Below, piece after piece: positions 1-13,345 of a stretch of 64,000 bases of DNA. The stretch's first letter is position 1. Every line of letters begins with the position of its first letter. The notes below the pieces were generated by a model that was given only the letters and a program-made list of their open reading frames with translations, did no database searches and was not told the DNA's origin. The DNA comes from Erythrophleum ivorense (lineage: Eukaryota > Streptophyta > Magnoliopsida > Fabales > Fabaceae): positions 4,339,369 to 4,403,368 of the forward strand of contig JAIUCV010000089.1 in NCBI GenBank assembly GCA_026724425.1. The letters are read 5' to 3'. Both the position numbers and the translations under genes were made by a program.

Positions 1-3000
1 AATTTCCTTGCCTAAGAAACAAGTAAAGAGGAACAACTATGAATGCTGCATTTTGTCAAGGCAAACTTAAAAAATAATAACAAAATTAAATTAGCAAAAA
101 GTATGGAAAAAATGAAAAATAAAAGTTACTCAAAAAAAAGTATTAGACTTATTTCCCCTAAAGTTTTAAAGCCTAAATAATTCAACCAAAAAAGAAAAAG
201 AAAGCAAAAATTAAGATATCAAATAAAAAATAAAAAATAAAAAAATAAAAAAAGTAAAAAATAAAGAGAAAAGAAATTTAAAAAATAGAGAAAAAAAATC
301 TCTAGCCAAAAGAATAAGATAAAAAAAAAGGACTACAATAACTCAAGCCCATCTTCTTTAAACCCATTGGTCCAAACAATGCAAAAAAAAAAGAGAGGAA
401 TACTCAGTCCAATTCAAACAAAAAAAAAAAAGAGAGAAGAGGAAAAACAAATAAAGGAAAAGGATAGAAAAAAAATTTTAAAGGAAAATTTAAAAGCAAA
501 AGCAAAAATCAAAAATCAAGAATATTTAATTTAAAAGAAAAAAGTATTCTTTTTTTCTTTAAATTTTAAATCCCATTGTCTTAAATCCATTGAGCCCAAA
601 CCAAAAAGGGGAAGTCTAAAAAAGAGCCTAATGTCCTTAAAACAAAATCAACCCATACAAAAAAGAGGGAAAGAAAACAAAATAAAAGAAGCACAACAAC
701 CTTCAGCCCAAATCCTGAATCCTGTATCCTAATTTGTCTTATCTGAAAGCTATCCCAAGTTTTGAAGCCCACAAAAAAAAAAAAGGAAGGAAGAGAAGAA
801 ATTAGAATTAAAAAAAGGGAATGTAGTGGCCTAAGTTCTGAAGCCCAAACCCGCGTTTAACCCTAGCCCAATTCATGCTCCCTGGCTCTTTTCTCTCGGG
901 TCTCTCAGGAGACACAGACGCGCACGGAGAAATGAGGCACTGGCAGGCAAGCACGCTCACGCACAGCCACTATGTATGACCCTCAGCAACTGAAAGCGAA
1001 CCACGCAGAAGGGAACGAAGCAACGCGCACTGAGAATTAGTGGAGAAGAGAGGCACAGATAGGGCGACCACACGGGAATGCCTATAAAAGCAAGGAGAAG
1101 CAGAGAGAAGGGGAGACTTTTGGTTTCTTTTCTTTTCTGGAGAGGACGCCGGTGAGGTTTTTCTTTTGGAGAGGGTTTTTCTGGGGTTGGTTTTGGGTCA
1201 GAGAGGAAGAGGAGAAGAGAGTTAAGGGAAACCGGCAGAAAGGATTTGGTTTGAGGCGAAGGAGAAGAGAGATTGAGGGGGTGACGGAGAAGTGGAGAAA
1301 TTGAGAGATTGAGAGAATAGAGAGATGTGAGAGAGCAACCGAGGGAGCGCTAGATGAAAAAAAGAGAAGGAAGAAATAGGGAGGGAGAGAATCGGGAGCA
1401 AGAGAAGTAGAGAGGATTTTGTTGGGGAAAAACTCCAGCCATTTGAGCCAAGAAGGAACCTTATTTCGGTTCTGAGAAGAACAAAGTGAGAGATGTGGTG
1501 ATTAATCATACAACAAACAAGAAGGGAGATTCAGAGAGAGGTAATCGAAAGGGGCGAGAACAGAGGTATTGATTTCTCTCCACAGTTCAAATATTGATTT
1601 CGTGTATGAATGAATGAATATGCCTCTAATGGGAATCTAATTTCAATAATTCTTACTTATTAAGTTCGGATTCTGATTTCCTTTTCTTACATAGTTTTTG
1701 CTATGACCTTCATCATAGGTTGAATAAGTTTTTTCGGCATTACCTTAAGGTTGCTGAGTTTATGGATTCTTTTTTCATTCTGATGGTCCCTGAGTTCTGT
1801 TAATTGTTTTTTACTGGTGTAAGAATAATTTGTTCTGTTTTTGGGTTGTCTTGTTTTTAATTTTTGCATTTCAATGATGCATATCAGTTTTGTTCTTATC
1901 TGAATTGCATGGGAATGGAAATGCTGGTTGCTGAGTAAAAATAAGGAATGAGAGTTTTGTGGTTTACTTTCTCTCTTTCCTTATATTTGAAAATGTAGAA
2001 GCCATGGATATATTGGTGTTGAAACTTGAACTTGACATTTTAGATGGGAGTTTGGGACTTAAACATTTATATATTCTTGTTGAAAGAGTCAGTGGGATTT
2101 GGATCCAAGGTTTGTGCATTTATCTGATTGAGTATAGTACTCTTGCATAATCTCTGTGTAAACACACTCCTGGTGGCACAAAAGAGGTTTTTCTGAGATT
2201 CTTGTATACTGTCCATGCTATGATGATGTTCTCTGAGGTTCTCATGATTTTCTTTTCATTTGCTATTCATGCGTTCATATTGGTGGTGAAGATTGTGTCT
2301 AAACTTATTAGCAAGTGGGCAATTCCTATTTGGATAATGGGTATTTATTTTTCGATCCATATCATTTGAAATGACCATATCAGTTTCTAAGTAAAGGGGT
2401 AGGATGTCTAGGGATCAGCCTTGGGTGAGTTTTTTTCATTTTATTTTGGGGCATAAGATAATTGTACAGAAATACAAATGAGAGGGATGCAGTAGATGCT
2501 ATTTTATGTACTAATTTACTCCAATTTTGAATGGATTTTGATGCCTATCATTTCTGCTTATATGGACGATATTGCTAATTTCTGATCAACTTCTTGCAGT
2601 ATCTCATTGCTTTGTCTCTGGTTTTATGATGTTCGGTCCTTATTTATAGCATATTGTTTTATGAATAACAATCTGTGTCTGGTTATGATATTTTCCTAAA
2701 TTGCGGATATGTGTTGGAAGTTTAGAATCAAAATGCCGTTTATGAAAGAATGTGTGCCTTTTCAATACATATTGCCCAATAATAAGCTGTTATACCATAT
2801 TAACGGGATTTTTTTTATACTTGTTTGGTCCTCAAATGGGATGATGGAGCAACGTATGGAGGACTCTGATTGGCACAACATATGGGGCTGATTATGTGGT
2901 TAGATGAAAGAAAAGATGGGATGAAGCTGAATTCTAATTGTACCATCTCTCCCCTCCCTCTTGTAAATGCACAAAAAAATGACTAGATACACCCGAAAGC

Positions 3001-4625
3001 ACACACAAGCACAACTGTTTGCTTATGAATATTTTTGTTTATCTCTTACATTATGTATTTCTCTTATTTCTTTTTTATAAATTTTATTTTAGAATTGTCG
3101 TGTGAGATTTATTGTCCCCTCAAACACATAGGAGCTAAACCTGAGAACCATGTGTGTCAATAAAACCTTCTTGATATCCATTAGATCACAAATTTATATT
3201 TTTTTAAGTTTTGGGTTTCGACAGCTCATGTTAAATTGATTTTCATCAAAATAAAAAAATAAAAAAATGAAAAAAAATTGAAGTTAATGAAATTCCCTTT
3301 TTTTGTAAACCTATGGGTATTCCTCAAACTCCCTTTTAACCAAATTAGGAATTAAAACATATTTTATAAAAATAATAATAAATACAAAAAATAAAATAAT
3401 CAATTAATTAACCAAAAAAAACTAAAAACTAAAAAAAGGAAAGGTTTAAAGAAATTGAAAAATCAAAAATTGAAAAAAACTTAAACATAAAAGAAAAAGA
3501 AGAAAAATCTAAAAAAAAAAAGCATTATTGACAAAATTAAAACACAAAATCAAAAGAAAAAAATTAAAAAATATCAAAATCAACAAAATTAATTAAGACA
3601 AAATAAAAAAAAACAAAAATCATAAAAAAGGAAGTCAAAAATCAAAAGAAAATGAAAACAAAAAATGATGAAATGTCAAAAAAAAGAAACAAAAAAATAT
3701 AAAAATAAAATAAAAAGGAAAAAGGACAAAACAAAAATCAACAAAAAATGATCAAAACAAAAGTCAAAACAAAAAATTCAAGAAACAAGAAAAATAAACT
3801 CAAATAAAAAATTTAAAAGGAAAAAAAAATCCTTTTTAATGACATCCAAAAAATCATGAAATTCATAAAAAACAAAATAAAATAAAATAAAATAAAAAGT
3901 AAAAATGTGAAATTAACATAATTTTTTTAAAATAAAACTTATTAATCAATTTCAAAACTGTTTTATTTTAGAAAGTTAAAGTTATTTTTACTATCATTCT
4001 CTTTTCATTAAAAAAATAAATGAAAACTAAAAGAATTAAAATAACTAAATAAATAAATAAAACAAAAAAAAAACAAACAAAAACAAAACATTATCCAAAA
4101 AATAATTTTGTTCGAATTACGTGGACTTTGATCTCTTTGAAAGGTATGTAGGCATTTGGTTCTCATCCTACATCAAATTTGTCTTTGTAAATAAATATTT
4201 TCTTTTAATTTTTATTTCTTTAATTCCTTTCCTTTTATTTTTCTCTTAATTTTTATTTTTTTAAGTTATTTTATTTTTTAAAGTTCTTTTCTTCTTATTT
4301 TGTATTTGATTTATTAAAGAGAATTAAAATAAAATCGATGCCATATTAATTTTGTACAACTAATTTAAGGTAATCATTCTTAGTAACGGGTGTTGTGTGA
4401 TGTCTAATATCTTCCTCACTTACCATCAACTCTCGAACCTATATTTGGTTCGCATACTGTTTTATAAAAAGGATTTTTCAAAATTTTACCTTTTAAAAAT
4501 AAAAAATTTAGTGGTGACTCTATTACTTTAATTTTGATTTTGATTTTTGTTTTCGAAAGCCAAATCGAATAATTTTTGGATTCTTCTTTTAAAGGCACCG
4601 CGTGGTCGTATTTTCGAGTGTGATA
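1..4625 (+). mobile_element. Family A LTR-like repeat, left copy
   Basis: This AT-rich, non-coding repeat is the reverse complement of 16353-22261 without the LINE nested there. Matching landmarks include the GA-rich block at 1080-1560, the segment at 2900-3020, the A-rich tract at 3240-4090 and the end near 4560-4625. The left end appears cut by the window edge. The right copy is bounded by TGT...ACA with an imperfect 5-bp duplication, so the family looks like a large solo LTR or a non-autonomous LTR element. No protein domain was found: the short ORFs here are unsupported, and the ORF at 1222-1509 only mirrors the one at 20894-21182. This copy keeps the empty site (about 2357-2385) where the right copy received a LINE. 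Confidence 0.7.
1083..1090 (+). promoter_or_regulatory. Candidate TATA box of family A
   Basis: TATAAAAG lies just upstream of a GA-rich leader-like tract, in a local island richer in G and C than its AT-rich surroundings. That is the arrangement expected of an LTR promoter. The homologous right copy lacks about 90 bp here (1021-1110 in this copy), including the TATA box. Promoter activity is inferred from position and motif only. Confidence 0.4.
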
Positions 4626-5491
4626 ATAACCTTAAACTTAAAACTTTTTAAGAGATTTTTCTCCACTCTTCAAAATAATATTACAACAATGATGGTTTTA
4701 ATGTATTCATTATAAAAAAAGTTTTTTTAATTTATCTCAAACTAATACAACATTTGGGTTTTAATATAAGCTCACCCAAAACTTGTTATCTTCAAGGGTT
4801 TTTCACTAAACTAACCATAAACTCAATTTACAGAATCATGTGACAATAATTTGAAACTCTTATTAGAAAAGGGATTACAATAAGCACACTATTTATTTAA
4901 AGCTCTTTTAAGCTAGATAAAATCATAAACTCATCTTAGATAAGATGAAGAGATCAAAGGAGAGCTGTAATGTAGTTTTTTTTTTTCATTATATGCTCCC
5001 ATCTTTACTCTAGTATTTATCTTCTTCCATGTATATAAAAGCTTCAAAAACATATTCGTTGAAGTTTAACTTCACTGAAAATAGCCGTTGCAGAAGAAAA
5101 AGAGATTTGCATAATATCATAAAGCATAGATAAGTACGAAAATAACTTTTGACTTGCACGGGTTTTGCTTTTCTTCTATCTTTTTATAATTTAAGTAGTT
5201 GCAAACAAAGAAGAAATGATGCTTTGCTTTGTTATATTTTTTTTTTCAATAAAAACACAGTAAATACTCTAAACAAAGTAATTGAAAAATCACTTTTCAC
5301 ATAATATAATATAATATAATACTTTTTGTATATAGGAAAGACATCATGTGCAAATTTTTTATACATGTTTAGAAACTTTTGACTTTTGAAAAGAATAAAA
5401 TATATTCTAATGCTTTATTGAAGTGAGAGAACAAAGGTGTAATAATATATTTGAATGCATATTTCAATCAAGTCACATTTTTGTAAAGAAG

Positions 5492-5539
<48 letters not shown>

Positions 5540-5939
5540 CTATCAAGGCTTATCAATGCATTTGCACACTTAACTTTTTGTAACAAAAAATTATAATCAT
5601 TTCATTACTTCTTGTTAGTTGTTCACACTTTTAGCTAAAAGCATTTTATAATTTTTTTTTCTTTTGTATTAAAGGTGTGTAGATCAATAAGGCTTAATAA
5701 GATAAAATAAAACTTAACAATAATTTCAAATATTATAGTCCAAACAAATTATAAGCACAACCAGATTAAAAAGTCTAATAAAATAAAGTAAATAATATGA
5801 AGCTTAATAAATTTAGTATATATTAATACAATGTTTTATTGTAATTTACTTTATTTCTTTTTCAATAATTATTATTACCTATCAAAAATAAATTAACTGA
5901 CTTTTAATGCAATAAAATAATAAATAATATTTAACTTAA
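4626..5939. other. AT-rich spacer without a recognised gene
   Basis: No coding similarity or repeat boundary is evident here apart from the (TA)n tract at 5494-5535. The segment separates family A (left copy) from the Helitron relic. Confidence 0.5.
5494..5535. repeat. (TA)n microsatellite
   Basis: An uninterrupted run of about 21 TA units is visible directly. Confidence 0.95.
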
Positions 5940-6007
5940 TGCTTTTATAAATTTAAATTAAGAGTTTTGTTATCATCAAAATAATTCAAGATTATATCAA
6001 AACCTTG

Positions 6008-6985
6008 GAGCCAACAACCTATGCACAAAAACATTGCCCTAAGAGATTTGTTAACAACACTTCCATTGATGCTGATGGGTACCCTATTTATAGAAGAACA
6101 GATGATGGTAAAACTATTGAAAAAAACCATGTTTCATTGGACAATCATTTTTGTGGTTCCATATAATTCAACATTGCTCAAACTTTTTCAATCCCACCTC
6201 AACATAGAAAGAAGCAATTAGTCACAGTCAATAAAGTATTTGTTCAAATATATAAACAAAAGTTGAGATGAAGTTACAATGCAACTGTCTGGAAATTCTA
6301 CTACTGTTACAACCTAATATGAAGTTGATGAAATCAAGCTTCACTATGATTACAGATATATTTCTATTTGTGAAGCATCGTGGAGAATCTTTAGTTTTAA
6401 TATTCACTTTAAAAGACCATTTATTGAAAGATTAAGTTTCCACTTGCCTGACTAACAACCAATTATATTTCAAGACAGTGATTCAATTGATCATGTTTTA
6501 CATAAAGCCAACATTAAAGAATCAATGCTTATAGTATGGATGCAAGCAAATCTAGAATATGCAGAAGCTAGACAATTGACATATATTAAATTCCCTTCAC
6601 TTTTTGTTTTCAATGCTCAACTTCAACAATTGACACCAAGCTAGTGAGGTTTCAATGTTGACAAGTTATATTATGCTGCTCCTACTAATGGTGAATTGTA
6701 TTACTTAAGGATCCTTTTTAATAAAGTATGAGGTCCAACTTGCTATAATGATATTAAGAAGGTCGGAAATGTTGTTCACCCAAAAAGCAACACACTATGC
6801 TTTGGGTCTTTTTAATGATGATCAAGAGTTCATTGATGCAATTGTTGAATCTTCTACCTGGCCAAGTGGACATTTTCTTTGATCATTGTTTGTTAATATG
6901 TTATTATGCAATAGCTTAGCAAAACCTAATATTGCTTGGAACAAAACTTTTTATCTCCTCTCAAAAGACCTTTTATATAGTCAAT
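6008..6985 (+). pseudogene. Helitron helicase-like protein, region after the Rep domain (decayed)
   Basis: Translating in shifting frames recovers the conserved stretch found between the Rep and helicase domains of plant Helitron proteins: CPKRFVNN, then DADGYPIYRRTDDGKT and EKNHVSLDNHF. Further on come a GPTCYNDI-like motif near 6735, a FNDDQEFIDAIVES stretch near 6815 and NIAWNKTFYLLS near 6930. Stops and frameshifts are frequent, so this is a dead copy. The HUH endonuclease motif that should precede it was not recognisable. It reads toward the helicase part starting at 7551 and belongs to the same relic. Assignment rests on motif order known for the family. Confidence 0.8.
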
Positions 6986-7550
6986 CTAAGGGCTTTTAAT
7001 TTACATATTTGCATTCATTCTTTACTTAGGAGTTCATTCATCATGCCTTATAATAACATAGGTTGAGTTTTAATATTTGCACCCATTTTTAAATTATGGC
7101 ACATTTAATTAACTATAGATTTTTCAATTCCCTCAATGTTTATACCTATTTCTACATTATTTGATATTTAATTATAACAAATTTATGTATTTTTTTATCT
7201 ATTACTGCATTCTTTGATATTCAATTAGGGCAAATTTCTTAAGGTCAACCAAATATTCTTAGTCGACTAAAAGTAGTTATTTTTACTTTTAATACTTTAA
7301 TTTTTCACACACGTTATGTTTTCTCTTTTCTACTAAGAACTTACATCTCTTCTTTAGATAAAGAAAATGCTCAAGTTGGTTTCTCAAATTATCCTTTCCA
7401 TTTATAGTCAATCTCTTATAACTTAATAACAAACTCATTTTAAAGAGTTGAACCACGACAAAATTACTTTGGAGAATTAGTCTAGATAATTACTTTTTCC
7501 CATGCCTGATGAACAACAAAATATGTTTTAACTAAATAATTGAATCAACT
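6986..7550 (+). other. Degraded spacer inside the Helitron relic
   Basis: This stretch lies between the Rep-linked part and the helicase P-loop of the same relic. It is AT-rich, with stops in all frames, and no further motif could be assigned. Confidence 0.4.
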
Positions 7551-8965
7551 TTGTCATCCAAAGGTGGGATTTTCTTCCTATATGGAGATGGCAATACTGG
7601 AAAGACTTACATTTGGAATGCTTTGACATCTGCACTATATGCAAAGGGAAAAATTGTTCTTGCTATTACCTCAAGTGGAATTGTAGCTATTTTACTACCT
7701 AGTGGTAGAACAACTCATTCTAGATTTTACATTCCTATACTAATAATAGAGGACTTTAACTTGTAATATCAAACAAAGTCTCATATAGTTGAGCTCTTGA
7801 GAAAAACTAAGTAAATAATTTGGGATAAAGCACTTATAGTTAGTAAACATTGCTTTTAAGCCTTAGATTAGACATTGTGAGATATAATACAATTGGACAA
7901 CCTAATTTGCCATGACTTGCCATTTGAGGGGAAGTCTTTTATTATGGGAGGAGATTTTAAATAGATATTACCTGTGATTTAGAAAGTTACTAAAGCTAAT
8001 ATTGTGCATGCCTCCTTTAACTCTTCTTACCTATGGTCTCATTACAAAGTTCTCAAATTAACTCAAAATTTGCAACTCCAATCAACTACATTTCAAGATG
8101 ATGAAAATTTTAAAGAGTTCTCTAGTTAAATACTTAAAATAGGAGATGGAAAGATAGAACAAGATAATGATGGTGAAGTTGATATAAAAATCCTACAAAA
8201 TTACTCCTTACAGATTTTTCAGACCCAATCTCAGCAATTGTGTTAGCTACTTACCCTTCATTGGTTGAAAATTATTGCAATCTTGATTATATCAAGGATC
8301 GTGTAATACTTGTACCAACATTTGAAATTGTGGACAAGGTTAACTTGTATATGCTCTCCTTGCTACCTAGAGAAAGAGAGTGCCTTAGCTTTGATATAGT
8401 TTGCCAAGCAAGTGAAGATGCTTATTCCATTTATGATTTATACACACCAAAGTTCCTCGATAGTATCCATTGTTCAGGCCTTCTCCCCCACTGTCATGCT
8501 ACTTAAAAATATTGACTAATCTTTTGGATTATGTAATGGAACAAGACTTATTATTACTAAGCTAGAAAAACATATGTTGAAAGCCAAAATTATTAAAGGA
8601 AGTAACTTGGGCCAAAAAGTTTTGATTCCTTATATGAATATGAGCCCATCTAACAATGACCAGCCATTCAAATTGTAAAGAAGATAATTTCCTATAATTG
8701 TGTCATTCGTAATGACTATAAATAAAAGTTAAGGACAGTCACATGCAACTATTGGGCTTTATCTTCCTAACCCTATCTTTACCCTTGACCAACTATATGT
8801 TGCTATATCTAGAGTACAAAGCAGAAATGGTCTAAAAATTCTTATACATGGTTTAGATAACCAGCTTTTGTCTACAACAAAAAATGTGTTTACAAAGAAA
8901 TTTTTCAGAACTTATATGATAGTTCATCAAGATAAATCAGGTACACTACAATTAGATATGACTAA
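7551..8965 (+). pseudogene. Helitron PIF1-type DNA helicase domain (decayed)
   Basis: The first open stretch carries a Walker A motif, YGDGNTGKT (about 7581-7607), followed by GKIVLAITSSGIVAILL and GGRTTHS-like text as in PIF1 helicases of plant Helitrons. Later motifs appear in shifting frames: SYLWSHYKVLKLTQNL near 8025, a VENYCNLDYIKDRVILVPT block at about 8262-8320, and the C-terminal GQSHATIGLYLPNPIFT and YVAISRVQ-like signature near 8735-8815. The canonical loop glycine is replaced by Asn (GDGN). Multiple stops separate the motifs, so no functional helicase can be made. A terminal CTRR hairpin of the Helitron was not identified. Confidence 0.85.
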
Positions 8966-10427
8966 TAAGATTGCTTTACTTATTAACCTTAGTTATCAAC
9001 ATCAATTCTTAAAATCTTGCTTTATCTATCTAATCACTTTTTTTTTATTTCTATTTGCTTTTTTATCATTTTGTTCATGCATTTACGACATTGCATTGCT
9101 TGTGAGTATGTCATTTGTACTTGCATTAATTATTGTTACATATTTCATAGAGACTTAGAGATCAAAGGCAAGTAGATCTTATCTAACATTTAGGAAAAAT
9201 AAAATTACTGCATGTCAATCTTTTTTTTTTCAAATCTCATTCTAAATGAAAAATTGGCTTCTTAAATATCCATATGAAGACTACACATTTTGATGGACTG
9301 AGAGTAAATTGCAAAAAAAAAAAAGTATGTTCATTTGTTGTTAGGCCTCAAAAAATTATGTTGTACACGTTAACACTATTATACTTCAAGAAGTATATCA
9401 AGATAGATCATTTTTACTCATGGCAACATGGTGTTGAAGTTGCATGAAAAGTTGCTTTTTTTTTTTTGTAGATTACTTATGGTTTTCTCCTTTCTAAGGC
9501 CTTTAATCATGATAGCTAGCACATACATCATTGCAATGGGGATTGTGTACAAGATGGGCATCTCTTCTTGGCTTCATGCTTTGTTGCTCAATTTTTCATT
9601 TTCGTATGTCTTGCATTTATTTTTTATGCTAAATGGTATTATTAATTTTTTTTCCAAATGTTTTCTAAAGCTGAGTAGTTTATTAATATACCATCCTAAG
9701 GTAACATGTCATTCTTAGGAAAATATATTTGATCTCCTATTTCTCTTCATAAATAACTCAATTTATTATAACCTTATGCATTTATGGAAAAATCCACAAT
9801 AACTCAATGTCTCTTCTTTTCTACTTTGATATGATGGAATTTTGTTTTCCATTAATATTCATTTTTTCTTTTTTAAATCCCTAATCTATTCATTTCCTCT
9901 ATCATTATTTCACTTTATTATAGCTTATTGGCCTCTTTCACCCTATTACTGACTTTCCAATTATTTTTTCTTATTTTCCTTTACACATACAAAAATTGCA
10001 ATTGACAATTTGATCAACTATTTTTCCTTCTTTTCCTTCACAAATATAAAAATCTCTCCATAAGACAAAAATTGTTTCTAAGTTCAACTATCATTAGGTT
10101 TTATCTCAAGAATATCATCTTCAATAGTTTCCTTTCAATGCATTTCTTTTATTTGATATTTTGTACAATCATTAAGGTTAATTAGAACTACTTTTGATAA
10201 ATTATGACATCTCAATCCATTTTCCAATGAAATTACCCTTTATAAAAAATTATTGACATCATTATATTCCAAATTTTTTGATTTCACAACTCTAAAAGAA
10301 AAAAACTAATCTTAGTTAGAAAAAAAGAAAGAGAAAATAAATATCTATTTTTGATTTCACAATTATTCTTTTTCATTTACACTAGCTCATTTTTCCTCAT
10401 TTACTTTACTTGCGATTGATATTTTGA
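8966..10427. other. AT-rich segment without a recognised gene
   Basis: Open frames at 8868-9158 and 9428-9718 are hydrophobic translations of T-rich sequence with no family resemblance. The segment may include the 3' part of the Helitron, but no terminal hairpin was found. Confidence 0.4.
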
Positions 10428-10723
10428 CACCTATATTGAATTAGTCAGGTGGAATTGGAGAATACGTAGCTTCGTTTATGATTTTGCCTTATTCTTTTTT
10501 TGATCAACTTCTCAGCTTTCTTGTATTGGAAGGAAGTGTCAAGTGGGTTCCCTATTTTTGTTTTAAAATGCTATAGGGTGATCCATAATCTTAAGATCCA
10601 GTTGTATATAATAATAGTATGTCTTACATGTTTATACAACATAGCAATATTTACCTTATGATAGCAACCAGACAAAATTACAATAAGGTAAGCCTTCTTA
10701 TCTTCCTATATTGTATAGTTGAG
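10428..10723 (+). pseudogene. AP1M: AP-1 complex subunit mu, copy 1: intron 1 tail and exon 2
   Basis: This aligns over about 295 bp with 58996-59283 in copy 2, covering the end of intron 1 and exon 2 (exon from 10577). Translation gives GDP, stop, S, stop, DPVVY, then SYMFIQHSNIYLMIATRQN, the N-terminal longin part of the AP-1 medium chain. Two TAA stops lie at 10586-10588 and 10592-10594. Residues such as GDP and HSN match the usual plant AP-1 mu sequence better than copy 2 does, so this is an independently decaying copy and not a recent copy of copy 2. Homology stops at the exon 2 donor. The matching exon 3 is at 58004-58185, on the other side of the transposon block. Confidence 0.85.
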
Positions 10724-10745
10724 GCTTTTTGACTTGTATATGCAA

Positions 10746-10796
<51 letters not shown>

Positions 10797-11284
10797 GCTT
10801 AGCTGTCAAAATGTTTCCCATAAACATTTAATTTTTTTTTTATTTTTTAAGGGGTCATGACATCTCTTCTACTGTGACCTCTTAAATTGTTTTTTTTTTA
10901 TTTTTTCTTAATGTTCTATATAGGTCACGACATACCATATGCCATGACCCATAATTTATTTCAAATTTTAATTTTTTAAAAAAGACAATTAATTTGTAAT
11001 TATAATTTTAAAAAAACACATTCTTATAACATATTATTGTTTTAATATATTTTTAGGTTTTAATAAGTTTGTGTATAATATAGAATTAAAAAAATATATA
11101 ATATTTTTTTGTGATGTTTATATTTGTATTAAAGGAAAATTAATAAAAGAATAATATAAAATTATAAATAAGTAGAAAATGTAAAAAAATAAAGAATGAA
11201 AATGAAATAAAATTTATAAATATACAAAAATAAGGTATAAATATTAAAATGAAAATAATTTACTATTTTAACTAATATGTCCTA
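10724..11284. other. 3' flank of the MULE element
   Basis: This AT-rich sequence lies between the end of AP-1 mu homology and the C-terminus of the MULE-PMD gene. Two related motifs, one starting GGTCATGACAT near 10852 and one starting GGTCACGACATACC near 10922, each pair with a nearby ATGACC/GTGACC counterpart. No gene is visible. The segment starts GGCTTTTTGA, the same ten bases that begin the foldback element at 42135. Confidence 0.4.
10746..10795. repeat. (AAT)n microsatellite
   Basis: About 16 AAT units lie immediately inside the left edge of the transposon block that splits AP-1 mu copy 1. Confidence 0.95.
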
Positions 11285-12080
11285 TAGTCCCGCATCAATG
11301 CCTTCTTATCAGTTGTTGTAGGCAGCGCTGTAATGGCTTTCCTTCTTCTTCTTCAGACGATCCATTATTAATATTACGAATTGCTTAAAGGGATTAAACA
11401 TGTGAAATTAGTTAATTAGAGATGGAAAACCTCTCTTGGAAAGATGGTCCTCATTGTTCAGAAGATATACCATCATACTTCGCATTAAATGCAAATGGAT
11501 TAGAGAATAAAATGGTGAAGGGCATACCGCTAGCTTGCATGGTTTAAGGTGGTGGGGTGAAAAAATACAACTGAGAAGCTAATAGTGTAAATAAAGATGA
11601 ACCAGTACTGTTAAAATTTGTGAATGATTCACCAAGAGCAAAAGAAGAAAGACCAGCACCCTCAAAATTTAAAAAAGGTCTACTCGATACAAAAGATGGT
11701 GCAAAAGAAGAAGGATCAGCACTTGCATAATCAACGAATGATGCAAAAGAAGGACTTGTACCCTCGGTGTTTCCATGGACTGGCGTTGGCATGTAATAGG
11801 ACGACAGGACATCTGTCTCACATCCACTACTACATGCAATATCTATTAATAGTTCTCTAGTAGATACAAAACTATGTCCTCAATTTCTTGGGTGAGGCTC
11901 TAGCTCTAGTGGCTTCTGCAGATAAGGAGCCAATGAAGTAGGCTGAGAGACCATTATCTCCCAGTGTTCACCTAAGACTTGCAGCATTGTCATAATATCT
12001 CTACTTATCCTCTCCTTAAATCTTGCATAATCAAGTGTCGAAAGGTTAATAATGGTAAGCCTATATAAGTCATCCCATAC
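11285..12080 (-). pseudogene. MULE-PMD protein, C-terminal tail
   Basis: On the minus strand, after the PMD region, comes a helical stretch (YARFKERISRDIMTMLQVL, about 12030-11970). It is followed by a Ser/Phe-rich low-complexity tail open at 11792-11544 that ends in TPPP and a stop, and near 11370-11285 by an RCLQQLIRRH stretch resembling the basic tail of PMD-type proteins. The order matches proteins encoded by PMD-carrying plant transposons. In-frame breaks occur between the pieces. Assignment of the last piece is tentative. Confidence 0.5.
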
Positions 12081-12269
12081 ATCAACCTGTGAAAATAAAA
12101 AAAGATCAATAATTATATGATTGGATGAAGTACAGAAGTATATATAATAAAATTAAATGCAAGCATAAAAAATCTTACTACAAAACTTTGAGAGTCGCTT
12201 TCTAGATGGATATATCGTCGCGTATGTTGCCAATACTAATACATGTAATTTGAGTAAGATATCTCCATA

Positions 12270-13345
12270 TCTACTTGGGCAACAACATGCAGCCATGCCT
12301 TCCATACAGTAATAAATACAATGTGCTCACAATGCCAATCTTTTATATTTTTCCTCTCAACTGAAGGATATACAAAGACCCTACATTGAACGGCGTATGG
12401 GAGATATGTTACAGCTGACCAAATTGGCAGAAGACACGGTCTGCATGGTAAAACTCAATGATCTAGAAGCAAATAATAGAAACAGATGCGTGCCATATAT
12501 CTAGAGACATTAAGCAATAGTCAGGAATTAAATGTCAGATACTCGAAGGGTCATATGGTTATCTAATAAACTCATCATTCTATATCTGATCCAACAATAT
12601 CTTATGTTGGGGACACACTTCCATCAAAAACCCAGTGGCAGACTCAAGGGATATATCTCTAGTTGAGTGTCTGGCTAAGAGGGTGGTAGCAGAGTCAATC
12701 ACAAAAAATAATCTCATACTCATAAATGTAACAATGTAAGACAACCACTAATATTCACCCTATGTAGTTTGTTGCACTATACATTTTTTTCTGTATAACT
12801 ATGCCAAAACTGCTAATCTCAACTGTAATGACTAACCTCATTGAAATCGACAATAATAGCAAATACATTAATCTGACCATGTGCTCAGTTTGATCTGGCA
12901 TTAAGAATCCTCCAATCAATCTTATAATATATGACGAGTAAATTATTGTATAGTCATATCATCAATATCATTCGAAAGGGTCGTAAATGTTTGGGTAAGC
13001 CATGGGACATTGAGCCTCTATCCATTCATAATCTTTGGAGGTGGAGTCACACCAAGTAATTGCTAGCACACGGTTCTCCAATTATAATTTGTCTGACCTG
13101 AAACGACCTATCCTGTGCACAATAGCCCATGTAAGATAACAATATCTTGTAGGATGATTATTGCCTCCCCCTAGTCAAGTGGGAAGTTAATGTTTTTGGT
13201 TGCCATCTCTCCACAAAAGCTAAAACTAATGTTGCATTAAAGTTGAAGTGGCCAAATCAGGACATCCCATAAAAATTCGCCCTAATCAAGTAGGGAACAA
13301 TGACAAGTTGGGGATCAAAGATATGATCTTCTTGTGCTACCCGTC
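12270..13345 (-). pseudogene. Plant mobile domain (PMD) of a MULE-associated protein
   Basis: Minus-strand translation gives LVIVPYLIRANFYGMS, then GHFNFNATLVLAFVERWQP, then GEAIIILQDIVILHGL, VVSGQTNYNWRTVC and QLLGVTPPP. These match in order the opening of the plant mobile domain shared by MAIL1/MAIN-like proteins and transposons: the FYG block, ERWRPETHTF, the LQDV-LLGLP helix, and the WxxxCxxLLG block. Later blocks (VTFMSMRLFFVIDSATT, MEVCPQHKILLDQI) are recognisable in other frames. Stops are frequent. The domain lies directly downstream of the MULE transposase on the same strand, which suggests one ancestral fused or adjacent gene. Its biochemical role in transposons is not established. 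Confidence 0.72.

Noticed and set aside
4512..4521. TGGTGACTCT as a Tat/Ogre-type primer-binding site (also 16445-16454 on the minus strand)
   Set aside because: It lies about 100 bp inside the TGT...ACA ends of family A, so it cannot directly follow an LTR end if those boundaries are right. The similarity may be ancestral or chance.
8966..10723. Helitron capture of AP-1 mu exon 2
   Set aside because: The exon fragment lies near the Helitron relic, but its other half at 58004 and the shared break point better fit one gene fragment split by later insertions. No Helitron 3' terminus was found between them.
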